NCBI RefSeq assembly: GCF_018732085.1
Contig: NZ_CP076103.1
Coordinates: 3,968,001 to 4,032,000, forward strand
DNA: 64,000 nucleotides
DNA from: Lysobacter capsici
GTDB taxonomy: Bacteria > Pseudomonadota > Gammaproteobacteria > Xanthomonadales > Xanthomonadaceae
Direction: 5' to 3'
Shown: in pieces, positions 7,632 to 17,110 of the stretch
Layout of the letters: the number at the start of each line of letters is the position of its first letter
Position numbering within the stretch: the first letter of the stretch is position 1
Translations under genes and position numbers: made by a program
Notes under the pieces: generated by a model
What the model was told of the DNA's origin: nothing
Database searches by the model: none
What the model saw: the letters and a program-made list of their open reading frames with translations, nothing else

Positions 7632-10600
7632 TCATTTCTGCCAAAACCACTTTTTCTTTTTACATCCCAAAGCACTGATGATCGCATCCCTTGTGCGCTG
7701 ATCCACTACTCCGAAGCCATCAGCCATGATGGTCCCCTCCCAGCCCGGTTCCGGGACGCTCTTTCTCGGGTTTGTAGATGTAATGTTGTACATGTCGTCC
7801 CTGCCGTCAAACTTGAATTTCATTAGATGGCCGGCCTCATGAGACGCGACCCAAGGGTCGGAGCCCGCGTACCAAGTGCCACGACTGTGACCCACCACAT
7901 TGGAAGTGCCTTGCCCTAAGGGAACGTCGATCACATTCGGGTATTGACCGTCGCGAATGACTTTTACCGTAAACCCTGGTGATGTCCAGTTGGATTCAAT
8001 AGCCAGGATCATGTCATCGACAACATCGGGTAGCGTAGATCCGGGGCCCTCGAACCTGATCGGAATTTCGATCTCGACCCCGCTATCCGTGCATTTGCAT
8101 TTTGCTATTAATCCTATAGGGTCAAAGTGGAGCAGCGGCGACGAGTTTACGTAAGCAAAAGTGGATGCGCCGCCAACAAGCCCGATGGGATCGCTCTGCA
8201 GATATCTACCTACTGAGTAGTCATAATCTCGGAACAAGTTGTAGTTCGTTGCAGTAGCTCCATCGTACCGTTGCCCCGGAAACCTCATGTTGAATACGAA
8301 CGCTGTTCCATCCATATCCGGGTCCTGATTCGGCGGGCTGTTGCCAAACACTTCGCTCTTGGCGTCCCACGTCCAAACAGCAACATTACGAGCCGGATCG
8401 ATGACAGCCCGCGGCGTGCCCAAATGATCCGGCTGTACATAAGCCAGCGTCTGAGCTGCGCCAGCTCCAACCACCAAACCCACCGGCGCGCTGCCGAACC
8501 AAATGGCCTGCTGCTTGGCCGCACCTGTGGTGTCGTAGTCGCCAATCCAGTTGCCGGTCTCATCGTACAAGGTGTAAGTATCGATGGTGCTTGTCGTGGT
8601 GCCGGTCGTGGCGACGCGCTCGCCGCGGGTGTTGTAGCGATAGCTCGCCCTGATGACAGCGGCCTGCTTGAACTGGCGCAATCGGTCGTTGGGGCTGTAA
8701 ACAAACTCCTTTGCAGTGCCGCCAATGCTGGTGGTGTTACCCGCCGCGTCGTAGCCGCGCGCCACGCCGGCCACGTCGGTCAAACGATGGGTTCCGGCGC
8801 TGTTGTACCCGTAGGCTTGCAGGCCACCACCATCCGTCAAGCCCTTTCGATTGCCGGTCTTGTCGTAGGTGTAGGTTTCCAACGGGTTGGCATTGGGGTC
8901 TTGAGTGACGGTCAACCGGCCCAGCGTGTCGTAGGCGTACTTCGCCTGAAAAGCGCTTTGTAGACCGTCCTTCAGCTCCGTCAACTCGCCAACGCTGTTG
9001 TAGCCATAGCCGAGCGACAAGCCGCCACTGGCGCTGTCCAGAATGGTCCTGGGGCGATAGTCCAGATCGTACGTGCGGACCAGCGTCCGGCCATTGCCGT
9101 AGGTCCACCCTTTCACCGGACCAAACGGCTCGTAGGCCGCGTTGTTCAGCAACACCGTGCGGCTGCCACCATTCGGACGAACGCCGACTTCCGTGATTCG
9201 CGCTTGCGAATCGCGGACGTAGTCCACGGTGGTGCCATCGGGATAGGTCAGGGTGTCGAGGTTTCCCGCAAGGGTGTAGGTATAGCTCAGGGTGAAGCTC
9301 TTGCCCGCGACGATCTGCACCTTGCGAACGACCTGACCGAAACGGTCGTAGCAGTACTTCAGCTCATTGCCTTCGGTCCTTGTCGCCGTGAGGCCGCCCG
9401 TCGCAAAGCTCTGGCCGGCGGTGCATTCGGTGTTGACGGTGTCGTAATCGTACTCAACATCCGCCGGACCCGCAGCCGTGTAGAAAACCGCCTTCGGCCG
9501 ACCAAGCACATCGTAGGTGTAGCGATGCGCCACGGCGTCGTTGGCATCCTTCTTGGTCGCCAACAGACCCGCGCTGTTGTAGGTGTAATCGGTAACCCCA
9601 GTGTCCGGACTGGTCAGCTTGGTACGGTCCCCAAAGCCGTTATAGGCGTAGGTCGTATTCAGCGCATTGGGATCGGTGACTTGGGTGATCTGATCGAACG
9701 CGTTGTACTTGAACTTGGTTTCGGCTGCCAAGCCGCCAGCCCCGGCATCCTGCACGCTGATGCTCAAGCGGTTGAGGGGGTCAACGGCCCGGGTGCTGCT
9801 GCGCAGCAGGGCGTCGGTGACCTGGTCGGGGTTGCCATTGGCGTCGTAGTGGAAGCCGGTGGCGTTCTGCGATGCATCCTTGAGCGCCTCCAACTGCCCC
9901 AGCGTATTGAACACGCGCGACAAGGTTTGCCGAAGTGTTCCGCCTGCGGTCTTGGTGTCTTCCTGCTTGCGATTGCCGGCCAGGTCGAGCGTGTAATGGA
10001 TCGTATTGCCCGCGTTGTCCAGGACATCGGTCAGGCGATGGGCTGCATCATAGGTGTAGCGGGTGAAGACGCCGTCGGGCAGGGTCACCTTCTTGACCAA
10101 GCCCGTGGGCTCGTGCTCGATGCGGGTGATGCGGTCGTCGGTCTCCGCCGCATTGTTGGCCCCACGCACCTTCGTGGCCGTTAGCCAGCCGCGCGCGTTG
10201 TACTCGTAGTCGGTGACCACGCCATTGGGATCGAGCACGGACAACGGTCGGCCTTGCGGATCGTAGCCCAGCACCTCGGTTGCACGACCAAGCGCATCGA
10301 TGGTCTTGCGCACGTCACCCTTTCGGTACGTGCACAGTTCCGGCGTGGTTGCACAGGTGCTGTCGTCGCTGCCGAAATACTCAAACGTCGTGATGTCGCT
10401 GACATCGGTTCGCGGACCGTCCACCGACTCCAGCAGACCCTGCGTCGGGCAGGTGCTGTTGGGTGCCGACACATCCCCAGATTCACAGTAGGCGAAGGTG
10501 GTGGTGCGGACATCGTTGGTGGTGGTGTCGCGCACGGCCACGGTGACCGGCTGCAGCCGAGCGTTGCGGGTGATGCGGGTTTCACGGTTCCCAACCACCG

Positions 10601-12398
10601 TCATCAGCACGCGATTGCTGGCGATATCGGTACGCACCTGACTGGTGCGCTCCTCATCCAGCCCCACCGCTTCTGTGACCGCGTGGGTGCGCGTCGGCTG
10701 GCCCGTCACGGCGTCATTCGCTTCGGTGTAGCTGTGATTGGTGTTTACATTGCGCCGATCCTCGACCGTGCTCAAGCGACGCCGGAAATCAGAGCCCGCG
10801 TCCAGATACGTGCGGGTGACGCTTCCGCGCGTGTCGGTGAACGTGGTGGGCTTGCGCGACAGGCCGTCGTTTCCAGCCGGCAACACGCCGTACGTGGTGG
10901 CCTGACCGAGCGCGTCGGTCACGATCGAACCGCCCGCGGAGGGGTAGGTCAAGGTCACGGCGTCCGCGCCGCCCGCATGGGTGCTCGACACCACTCGCGC
11001 CTTGTCGTCGTAGGCGAAGCTGCTGTAGCGCTGCCCATCCTCGCGGGTCACGCCGGTCAGAAAGCGCGGAAAACGCGTGTCCTCGTAATGGTAGGTGCGG
11101 GTTCCGCCGCCTGCGTAGGTAACAGTTTCGACTTGTCCACCGGCGGTGTAGGTGTAGCTGGCGAGCGCAACACCAGCAGAGCGGATCGCCACGATGGGCG
11201 CGTTGTCCCCCACGGCGCTGTACTCGAACCCCAAGCTTCGACCGCTGCTGTGGGTGATCGTCGTCAAGCGCCGCGACGCGTCGTATGTGTAGCCCAACGA
11301 GGTGCCATCTTCGAACCGCTGCTCAGTCAGGCGTCCGTTGGCGTTGAAGCGCAGCACCCGATCCGGCCGATACAGCAGCCAGTCCGCGCCGTCGGCAACA
11401 ACCCGGTCACCGCTGCCGTCGTCGGCCTCGTACGCCGAACCAATAGCAGTGAACGAGACCTGCGAGCCATCGGCTTCGATCAACCCCATTTGCAGGGTTT
11501 GGTTCGGGTCCATGGGGTCGGTGCCCATGGCCAACTGGATGTTGTGCGAATGGGTCCAGCCGTCGCCGAAACCGCTTCGTGCCGCCGAAGCCATCGAGTG
11601 GTAGTGCCGGTCGAACGCGATCCAGCCTAAATCGAAATCGGGTGCCGGCTCGGACTTGTCGCCGGTGGTAGGGTCGCACGGATTGCCGACCGGGCACTCG
11701 TTCTTGGGCAGTGGCGCGGTTTCATAAGTGATCTGGAACGGCGGCCCGCCGCAAGCTTGCAGATCCGCTCGCCAGGACAGCAAGGCGTCGTTCGGACAGG
11801 CGACATCACGCTCACGCCTCAAGGAACCGCTGAGGTTGACGGTGTCGCACTGGCTTCCGGTCCATGCCGACCGCGTGCCGGTGTAGTCGCCAAATCCTAG
11901 GGTAGCGGTCTGATCGTCATCCCATAGAACGTCCTCGCTCCAATCCGGAGCGATTTCGATCGTAGTGGCGGCCGCACATCCCTCGTTAACGCTCTCTTGA
12001 TTGAAACGCTGGATGAGTTGCGCCTTGAGCGCCTCGATCGAGCCGACCTCGGGGCCAGCAGAACTGCTGGTTTCGCTGTATCGCCATGCCTCGATTATCG
12101 GCGGCAGCGGCTCGAAATCGTAGTTGTAGACAGCCTTGTTCCCGAAGACGACGTTGCCGGTGACGAGTAACTTGGACGCCGACCCACCAGGAAAGTTGGA
12201 GAGGAAGTTCTTGATTTCTTGCTGGATGCCCGCCTCGGTAAGCTGAGGCTGTGCCGGAATGGCGTTGCTGATCCAGAGTTTTCCGGCCTCTTGGGCCTGG
12301 GCGCTTGTGCAAAGCGCCGCGCCGATTGAAAGGGCCAGCACGGCTCCGAGGGGGTGCCTGTCGAGCCCGGCAGATGGAACTCCATTTCTTCTAGACAT
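7632..12398 (-). CDS. exported Rhs/YD-repeat protein with HEAGH metallopeptidase-like C-terminal tip
   Basis: 1588 residues. An N-terminal signal peptide (GAVLALSIGAALCTSAQAQ) is followed by a variable region and a DUF6531-like segment (CPVGNPCDPTTGDKSEPAPD, about 235). About 1000 residues of YD repeats follow (patterns such as YTYDASRRLTTITHSSGRSL, YDPQGRPLSVLDPNG, YTYDVLGRPKAV). The Rhs core ends with RYLQSDPIGLVGG (around 1402) and a second DPIGL (around 1425). Beyond it the last 160 residues are unrelated to the repeats and carry His1520-Glu1521-His1524 (SHEAGH), a zincin-type zinc motif, so the tip is probably a metallopeptidase toxin. There is no PAAR domain, so Sec export rather than direct T6SS loading is likely. 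The start at 12398 has AAGGAG 7 bases upstream. Confidence 0.9.
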   Translation of the reverse strand: MSRRNGVPSAGLDRHPLGAVLALSIGAALCTSAQAQEAGKLWISNAIPAQPQLTEAGIQQEIKNFLSNFPGGSASKLLVTGNVVFGNKAVYNYDFEPLPPIIEAWRYSETSSSAGPEVGSIEALKAQLIQRFNQESVNEGCAAATTIEIAPDWSEDVLWDDDQTATLGFGDYTGTRSAWTGSQCDTVNLSGSLRRERDVACPNDALLSWRADLQACGGPPFQITYETAPLPKNECPVGNPCDPTTGDKSEPAPDFDLGWIAFDRHYHSMASAARSGFGDGWTHSHNIQLAMGTDPMDPNQTLQMGLIEADGSQVSFTAIGSAYEADDGSGDRVVADGADWLLYRPDRVLRFNANGRLTEQRFEDGTSLGYTYDASRRLTTITHSSGRSLGFEYSAVGDNAPIVAIRSAGVALASYTYTAGGQVETVTYAGGGTRTYHYEDTRFPRFLTGVTREDGQRYSSFAYDDKARVVSSTHAGGADAVTLTYPSAGGSIVTDALGQATTYGVLPAGNDGLSRKPTTFTDTRGSVTRTYLDAGSDFRRRLSTVEDRRNVNTNHSYTEANDAVTGQPTRTHAVTEAVGLDEERTSQVRTDIASNRVLMTVVGNRETRITRNARLQPVTVAVRDTTTNDVRTTTFAYCESGDVSAPNSTCPTQGLLESVDGPRTDVSDITTFEYFGSDDSTCATTPELCTYRKGDVRKTIDALGRATEVLGYDPQGRPLSVLDPNGVVTDYEYNARGWLTATKVRGANNAAETDDRITRIEHEPTGLVKKVTLPDGVFTRYTYDAAHRLTDVLDNAGNTIHYTLDLAGNRKQEDTKTAGGTLRQTLSRVFNTLGQLEALKDASQNATGFHYDANGNPDQVTDALLRSSTRAVDPLNRLSISVQDAGAGGLAAETKFKYNAFDQITQVTDPNALNTTYAYNGFGDRTKLTSPDTGVTDYTYNSAGLLATKKDANDAVAHRYTYDVLGRPKAVFYTAAGPADVEYDYDTVNTECTAGQSFATGGLTATRTEGNELKYCYDRFGQVVRKVQIVAGKSFTLSYTYTLAGNLDTLTYPDGTTVDYVRDSQARITEVGVRPNGGSRTVLLNNAAYEPFGPVKGWTYGNGRTLVRTYDLDYRPRTILDSASGGLSLGYGYNSVGELTELKDGLQSAFQAKYAYDTLGRLTVTQDPNANPLETYTYDKTGNRKGLTDGGGLQAYGYNSAGTHRLTDVAGVARGYDAAGNTTSIGGTAKEFVYSPNDRLRQFKQAAVIRASYRYNTRGERVATTGTTTSTIDTYTLYDETGNWIGDYDTTGAAKQQAIWFGSAPVGLVVGAGAAQTLAYVQPDHLGTPRAVIDPARNVAVWTWDAKSEVFGNSPPNQDPDMDGTAFVFNMRFPGQRYDGATATNYNLFRDYDYSVGRYLQSDPIGLVGGASTFAYVNSSPLLHFDPIGLIAKCKCTDSGVEIEIPIRFEGPGSTLPDVVDDMILAIESNWTSPGFTVKVIRDGQYPNVIDVPLGQGTSNVVGHSRGTWYAGSDPWVASHEAGHLMKFKFDGRDDMYNITSTNPRKSVPEPGWEGTIMADGFGVVDQRTRDAIISALGCKKKKWFWQK

Positions 12399-12575
12399 CG
12401 TCGATCTCCTTGGGGGGCAATCAGGTGCCCGTCGACAGAAGCCGCCGCGGCCGTCATGGCGTGCGGAGACGTCCGTTTCCTATGAAACATCTGCATCTTT
12501 CGTGGAGAAGTTGCCGGCACGTCCTTTGCGGCTTGAGGGAGTCAATCCTGAGCGTCCAGCATCTCAGCGTCGGCG

Positions 12576-12610
12576 ACAGCGAACAGCGAACAGCGAACAG
12601 CGAACAGCGA
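12576..12610. repeat. heptanucleotide tandem repeat ACAGCGA x5
   Basis: Five perfect, uninterrupted copies of a 7-bp unit, 178 bp upstream of the Rhs start. A repeat of this kind can change copy number by strand slippage; at this distance it would alter promoter geometry, not the reading frame. Confidence 0.9.
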
Positions 12611-13277
12611 CATGTTCATTGGAGAGCATGCCAACTGGCAACAATTACTGGCTAAAACTGTGCGCCCAAATAGAACCATGAAGAGCGCCCTACGGTCGAG
12701 CCCCTCGCTTGCCTGGAGCCAGGATAGGGGTGCGAGTGTTCTTATTTATTACCACTGCGGTTCGTTGGGTCACGACCAGGCGCCAGGCCCAGGCTGGGCA
12801 AGCAAGCGGCACTACCTTTAATTGGAACTGTGAAGCGGTGCCGCTATTCCAGGTTGAGAACTATGGCCGAAGTGTCGACTACCGAGGTACCTGGGAGGAT
12901 CCGGTTCGCCAGGATTTGCCCCCTGAAACCAAGGGCGCCACAGCGCCCCCCAAAAAACAGCAACTCCCAGCCTCGGGCTTTTGATTGCGAGTAAAAAGCG
13001 CCGAGGCCATGGCGGATGGTGGCGGTCAGGTCGGCGTCGATCCGACCGTCGCCTCGGGCGCCTAGGCAGATGCAGCGCCGGCAATGGGCGTTTACGGGCT
13101 TCGTATAAAAGGTAGGTGGAGGAAGCGAGCCCAGCTCGCTGGGCAGCCGTCTCTACGCGCCCCGGTTTATGCGATAGCGGCGCTGCTCACCCGAATACTC
13201 GATTCAACCACCAATATCCCTAGATGTGACCCAACCCCACTTCACATCACCGAACCACCCCCGTTTTCGCCAATTTT

Positions 13278-13343
13278 CTAGGGAATTCCCTAGTTGAATT
13301 AGATCGAAACAAATTCAACGCTCAAGTCATGCATGACTGAGCG
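13278..13343. promoter_or_regulatory. cluster of three palindromes before the 13.4-kb gene
   Basis: In 66 bp: a perfect 16-bp palindrome CTAGGGAATTCCCTAG (13278-13293); an 8-bp inverted repeat GTTGAATT / AATTCAAC with an 11-bp spacer (13293-13319); and a bulged palindrome CGCTCA-A-GTCATG / CATGAC-TGAGCG (13319-13343). They end 54 bp before the start codon, which suits operators for one or more dimeric regulators. The regulator is unknown. Confidence 0.6.
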
Positions 13344-13397
13344 TGGCGCCCGTCGCGCGAATGTCGTCTTCCTCCCCCGTGAACACAGGTGACGATC

Positions 13398-15140
13398 ATG
13401 GAAGCACTGGATGCCATCCGAGGCATAGTCGACGCGGTCAAGCTCGGCGTCGAGAAACAGGCCGACAACTATCATTCGCCCAGCCGCTCCGAACTGGAGG
13501 ACCTGGCGAAGGAACTGCATTCGGTCGGCGACATCAAGCACAAGAAGGACGATTACGACAAACGTCTGGATGCGCTGGCCAGCGATTTTCTGCCCAAGCT
13601 CAACGATGAGGACCGCGGCCGTTTCATGGGCGCGGTCTTCGACGGCGACAAAGGCGCGACGGGGTCGTGGCTGCAGGGCGATCGGCTCGACAAGCTCGTC
13701 GCCGATGGACGCATCAGCGCCGATGATCGCAGGACCGTGCTGTCGAGTCTGGCCTCGGGTTACAACAACGGGCAGGTCGACAAGGACGTGACTTGGGACT
13801 TTCTCAAGATGGGCGGCGTCGACGGCGAGATCGTCGACAAAAGTCCGGCCGGCAGCCGCGCGGGCCCCAATTACAAGAACGAGAACAACACCGGTGAGGT
13901 ATTCGACCGGTTGTTGGCGGGCCTGGACGATGGCAAGGGCGGCGTGAATCAGGAGTTCTCGAAGTTCGTCGAGAAGTTCTCGATCGATCAGATCAACGAC
14001 GGCGCGCCCGGCAACGACAAGGACGCCAATTCGCGCGGCGACTATCTGGGCCTGCTGATCAACGCGGCCGATCGCGCGGGGCCCGATCAGTCGGTGATCA
14101 ACAACATCCTGCACGGCGTGGACAAGGAAAAACGCGAGCAGGTGATCGACGACATCAGCAAGGGCTTCAGCAAGGTGACCACCGAGAACGCCTGGCTCGA
14201 TCGCGCCGACAGCAAGTTGTCGGACGCCTACAACCGCGATCCGATGAACCTGATCATCAAGGCGGTCGCCAACGATAAGGACAGCCGCTATTCCGACGAC
14301 AAGCGCAGCTACGCCGGCGATCTGGCCGAGTACGTCTACACCCAGTCGGCCAACAATCCCTACGGCGACAACGGCTTCTATACCGACAAGAACATGCCCA
14401 AGGAAGGCCGCCAGGAAGCCCTGAACGAGTTGATGCTCAAGAAGGGCGCGGAGATCTTCGACACCAAGCGGCTGGGCGAATCGGGCATCGGCGAAGACGG
14501 CGAGACCAACTCGACCCGCAATGTGCGCATCATGGCCAACCTGGAACGCCTGACCGGCCTGTCGCCGACCAACGAGCAAGGCACCGAGGTGTTGAACAAG
14601 CTGGCGGGCAACGCCGATATGTGGTCGAAGGACTACATCAACGCGCTGAAGTCCGACAACGAAAACGAAAAGCTGCAGGCGACGCAAAAGCTGACCCATC
14701 TGATGGCCTCGACCGAACAGGCGGTGCTGGACGGTTTCAGCGACAAGGCCGAGGACGACGCGGCGCGCAAGGCCGATCTGGAGTCGATGATGAATCTGTT
14801 CGTCGGCCTGTTGCCGGGCGGCGACAGCCTCGGCACCGGGCTGCGCTCGTCGTTCAAGTCGGTGTTCGGCGAGGACAGCGGCGCGGTGCGCGCGCTGGAC
14901 AAGGTTCTGGAAACGGGCGCCGGCGAGGCGGCCGATGGCGCGGCCACGGACCTGCTCAAGGGCAAGGTGGTCGACGCGTTGTCGAAATCCGGCAACGAGG
15001 ACAAATACCTCAAGGCGTTTACCGAGAACGCCAATGTGTTTATCGAAGATCAACTGCTGCGCGAGCTGTCCGGCGATCAGTACGCCGGTATTCGCCAGGA
15101 AATCTCCAAGGAAGCCTCGCAGCTGCTGGTCACCAGCTGA
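13398..15140 (+). CDS. cysteine-free, acidic, helical protein of unknown function
   Basis: 580 residues from MEALDAIRGIVDAVKLGVEK. The protein is rich in Asp, Glu, Lys and Asn, mostly predicted-helix in character, and I find no Cys and no signal peptide or membrane helix. A mildly hydrophobic, Gly-rich stretch (MMNLFVGLLPGGDSLGTGLR, about 460-480) precedes a segment with GAGEAADGAATDLLKG. I recognise no domain. Cys-free soluble proteins of this size are common among secreted effectors, and the neighbouring Rhs locus makes an effector role conceivable, but this is speculation. AGGTGA lies 5 bases before the ATG at 13398; a GTG at 13389 falls inside that ribosome site. Flanked by palindromes upstream and a strong terminator downstream: a single-gene unit. 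Confidence 0.85.
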   Translation: MEALDAIRGIVDAVKLGVEKQADNYHSPSRSELEDLAKELHSVGDIKHKKDDYDKRLDALASDFLPKLNDEDRGRFMGAVFDGDKGATGSWLQGDRLDKLVADGRISADDRRTVLSSLASGYNNGQVDKDVTWDFLKMGGVDGEIVDKSPAGSRAGPNYKNENNTGEVFDRLLAGLDDGKGGVNQEFSKFVEKFSIDQINDGAPGNDKDANSRGDYLGLLINAADRAGPDQSVINNILHGVDKEKREQVIDDISKGFSKVTTENAWLDRADSKLSDAYNRDPMNLIIKAVANDKDSRYSDDKRSYAGDLAEYVYTQSANNPYGDNGFYTDKNMPKEGRQEALNELMLKKGAEIFDTKRLGESGIGEDGETNSTRNVRIMANLERLTGLSPTNEQGTEVLNKLAGNADMWSKDYINALKSDNENEKLQATQKLTHLMASTEQAVLDGFSDKAEDDAARKADLESMMNLFVGLLPGGDSLGTGLRSSFKSVFGEDSGAVRALDKVLETGAGEAADGAATDLLKGKVVDALSKSGNEDKYLKAFTENANVFIEDQLLRELSGDQYAGIRQEISKEASQLLVTS

Positions 15141-15217
15141 GGCGGGCATCGCGGATAGGCGATGGCGGCGCATCGATACGCGCGGCCACCCGATGCCGCA
15201 GTCGTTGACCCAGTATC

Positions 15218-15253
15218 AAAGCGGCGTGGCCTGAACGGCCGCGCCGCTTTTGC
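15218..15253 (+). terminator. terminator after the 13.4-kb gene
   Basis: Fourteen-bp stem AAAGCGGCGTGGCC / GGCCGCGCCGCTTT (one T-G pair) with loop TGAAC, then TTGCTTT. Confidence 0.85.
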
Positions 15254-15310
15254 TTTACCTGCAAACATCGAGTGCAGCGCGCCGATGCCAACGCATAGGA
15301 TTTATCGCGG

Positions 15311-15991
15311 TCAGCGCGGCTTTTTGCCATAGGCCATCGGCACGCGCAGCACCGAACGCACCGGCTTGCCGTCGAGCATGGCGGGCACGTAGGTCCATTC
15401 ATTCGCCGCGAACTCGACCGCGTTGTCGATGCCCACATCGCCGCTGGACGTCGCGATCCGCACCGAATCCTTCGAACCGTCGCTGTCGAGCAGCACCAGC
15501 ACCACCACTTCGCCGCTGAGCTGGTTGGCCTCGACCGTGCCGGGCCACAGCGGCGGATGGCGCTCGACCGAGGACGCTTCGGGAGTGGCCGACGTATCCG
15601 GGACGATTTTCGTCCAGCAGCTTTCGTGTGCTTCGAAATCCAGCGGGATTCGAATCCGGCCCGCCTCGGTCTCGCCCTTCTCGTTGCGCGGCGCGATGTA
15701 GGCCCAGTGGCGCGCGGCTTCCAGCGCCGCCTCATCCAGGTGCCGGTTGCGGCTGGACTTCTCCACGACGGCACGAACGAATCGCCCGTCGCGGTCCACG
15801 TCGACGATGATCACGGTGGTGCCACGAACGCATTGGGCGATGGCTTGCTGCGGGTAAACCGGAGGCTGCCGCAGCTTCGAGCCCTGGTCGACCCATCCGC
15901 CGCTGCTCACGTGTTGGGCGGCGGCCTGGCTTGCCGGGAACAACAGCGATCCGAGCAGGACCAGCCTGCATGCGCGTTTCATGGCGTTCAT
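15311..15991 (-). CDS. secreted protein with two TonB C-terminal-like domains
   Basis: 226 residues with a Sec signal peptide (RLVLLGSLLFPASQAAAQ). Two copies of the TonB-C fold are visible. The first (about 40-120) has PPVYPQQAIAQCVRGTTVI, VDVDRDGRFVRAVVEKSS and LDEAALEAARHWAY. The second (about 145-222) has PLWPGTVEANQLSGEVVVLV, LDSDGS and AVEFAANEWTYVPAM. It lacks a TonB membrane anchor with a Pro-rich spacer, so it is an energy-transducer-like periplasmic protein rather than TonB itself. The start at 15991 has AAGGAA 12 bases upstream; an ATG at 15982 is possible. Confidence 0.85.
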   Translation of the reverse strand: MNAMKRACRLVLLGSLLFPASQAAAQHVSSGGWVDQGSKLRQPPVYPQQAIAQCVRGTTVIIVDVDRDGRFVRAVVEKSSRNRHLDEAALEAARHWAYIAPRNEKGETEAGRIRIPLDFEAHESCWTKIVPDTSATPEASSVERHPPLWPGTVEANQLSGEVVVLVLLDSDGSKDSVRIATSSGDVGIDNAVEFAANEWTYVPAMLDGKPVRSVLRVPMAYGKKPR

Positions 15992-16076
15992 TGCGTTGAT
16001 TCGTTCCTTGATTGCGATGTTCGGCGAACGCCGCGGGCGTTGGTCGCGACTGATTGCTTCCCGGCCGCCGCGCGGC

Positions 16077-16814
16077 TCAAACCCACCCGGTCGCCAGCGC
16101 CCTCGCCCAATCCGGGCGGCCGTTGCGCAACGCGAGTTCGGCCGCGGCGTTCCAGTCGTAGTCCACCGCGATCAATTGCGCGTTCCATTCGCCGTCGCCG
16201 CTGCGCTCAACGATCGCATAACGCGCCTGCGGCGTACCGACTTCGACGCGGTGCGGGTACGGATGCTCGCCGGTGTAGGCCTGCAGCCCCACGCTGCCGG
16301 GATTGACGATCAGGCGGCCGTCGGCCAGGCGCAGGCTGCGCGGTACGTGGGTGTGGCCGCACAGGATCACGCGGGCGTCGCTGTCGCCGGCGCGTTCGGC
16401 CGCTTCGTCCGGCGTGGCCGCGCGCATGCCGCTCGCGTCGACGGTTTCGATGAAGCATTCCAGGTCGTTGCGCTGGGTGCCGTGGACCAGCAGCACCTCG
16501 TCGCTCAGACGCAGGGTCGCCGGCAGGCCGCGCATCCACTCGCGCTGATCGGGCCGGATCTGCGCGGCCGCAAAGCGGTCGGATTCGCCCATGCGCTGCG
16601 GCGGATCGGTCAGCACCTGGCGCTCGTGATTGCCGGCGATGGTCGGCCAGCCCAGCGCGATCAGGCGGTCGGCGGTTTCGCGCGGTTGCAGCGGGCCCGA
16701 CAGCAGGTCGCCGAGGTCGACCACGCGGTCGGCGCCGCGGCGCTCGATGTCGAGCAGCACCGCATCGAGGGCGGCGAGGTTGCCATGAATGTCGGACACG
16801 ACGGCGATGCGCAT
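16077..16814 (-). CDS. YfcE/MJ0936-like metallophosphoesterase
   Basis: 245 residues with the full calcineurin-type metal set: SDIHGN (7-12), GDLLSG, GNHE and GHTH. The mid-protein loop VHGTQRN and the late INPGSVG-type strand (IVNPGSVGLQ) fit the small cytosolic phosphodiesterases of the YfcE group. The natural substrate is not known. It is monocistronic and faces a 296-bp leader that is free of genes. Confidence 0.9.
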   Translation of the reverse strand: MRIAVVSDIHGNLAALDAVLLDIERRGADRVVDLGDLLSGPLQPRETADRLIALGWPTIAGNHERQVLTDPPQRMGESDRFAAAQIRPDQREWMRGLPATLRLSDEVLLVHGTQRNDLECFIETVDASGMRAATPDEAAERAGDSDARVILCGHTHVPRSLRLADGRLIVNPGSVGLQAYTGEHPYPHRVEVGTPQARYAIVERSGDGEWNAQLIAVDYDWNAAAELALRNGRPDWARALATGWV

Positions 16815-16989
16815 GGCGGGATTCTAGCCGTTGCGGCGAGGCGGTTGCTGCGATGATCGGGCGGCGCGAGACGGGACCGTTCGGGCCTGCGTTGGCGGCG
16901 CGCCCTCGCCCGGACGGCGCAGTCGCCCGCCGCGACGCCTTGCCGCGCGGGCCGATCGCAAGGCCCGGCCATGCCGCGCGCCGGCGCAA

Positions 16990-17019
16990 TTGCGTCGCGG
17001 CGATGGTTTCAGGCAGAAT
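16990..17019 (+). promoter_or_regulatory. candidate promoter upstream of the SRP RNA
   Basis: TTGCGT (16990-16995), 18 bp, CAGAAT (17014-17019). Transcription would begin near 17026, about 85 bases before the folded SRP RNA, so a 5' leader would have to be removed. A nearer promoter was not found. Confidence 0.4.
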
Positions 17020-17110
17020 GCCGCCCCTCTGGAAGGAAACGGCGACGCCCTGGCGCCACCGCCTCCGATCCGGACACCGCATGGCGCCCAGGCGCGCATG
17101 CGATCCCTAT

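Larger units (their letters stand above)
12399..13397. other. gene-free region between Rhs and the 13.4-kb gene
   Basis: About one kilobase with no recognisable gene on either strand. The small frames here overlap each other, lack ribosome sites and match nothing I know. It holds the heptamer array at 12576, some low-complexity T/A-rich text, and the palindrome cluster at 13278. It must contain the divergent promoters of the Rhs gene and of the gene starting at 13398. Confidence 0.6.

Noticed and set aside
13299..15173. 624-codon minus-strand frame opposite the 13.4-kb gene
   Set aside because: Val/Gly/Arg/His-rich mirror frame typical of antisense to GC-rich genes; the plus frame has a ribosome site, normal composition and a terminator.
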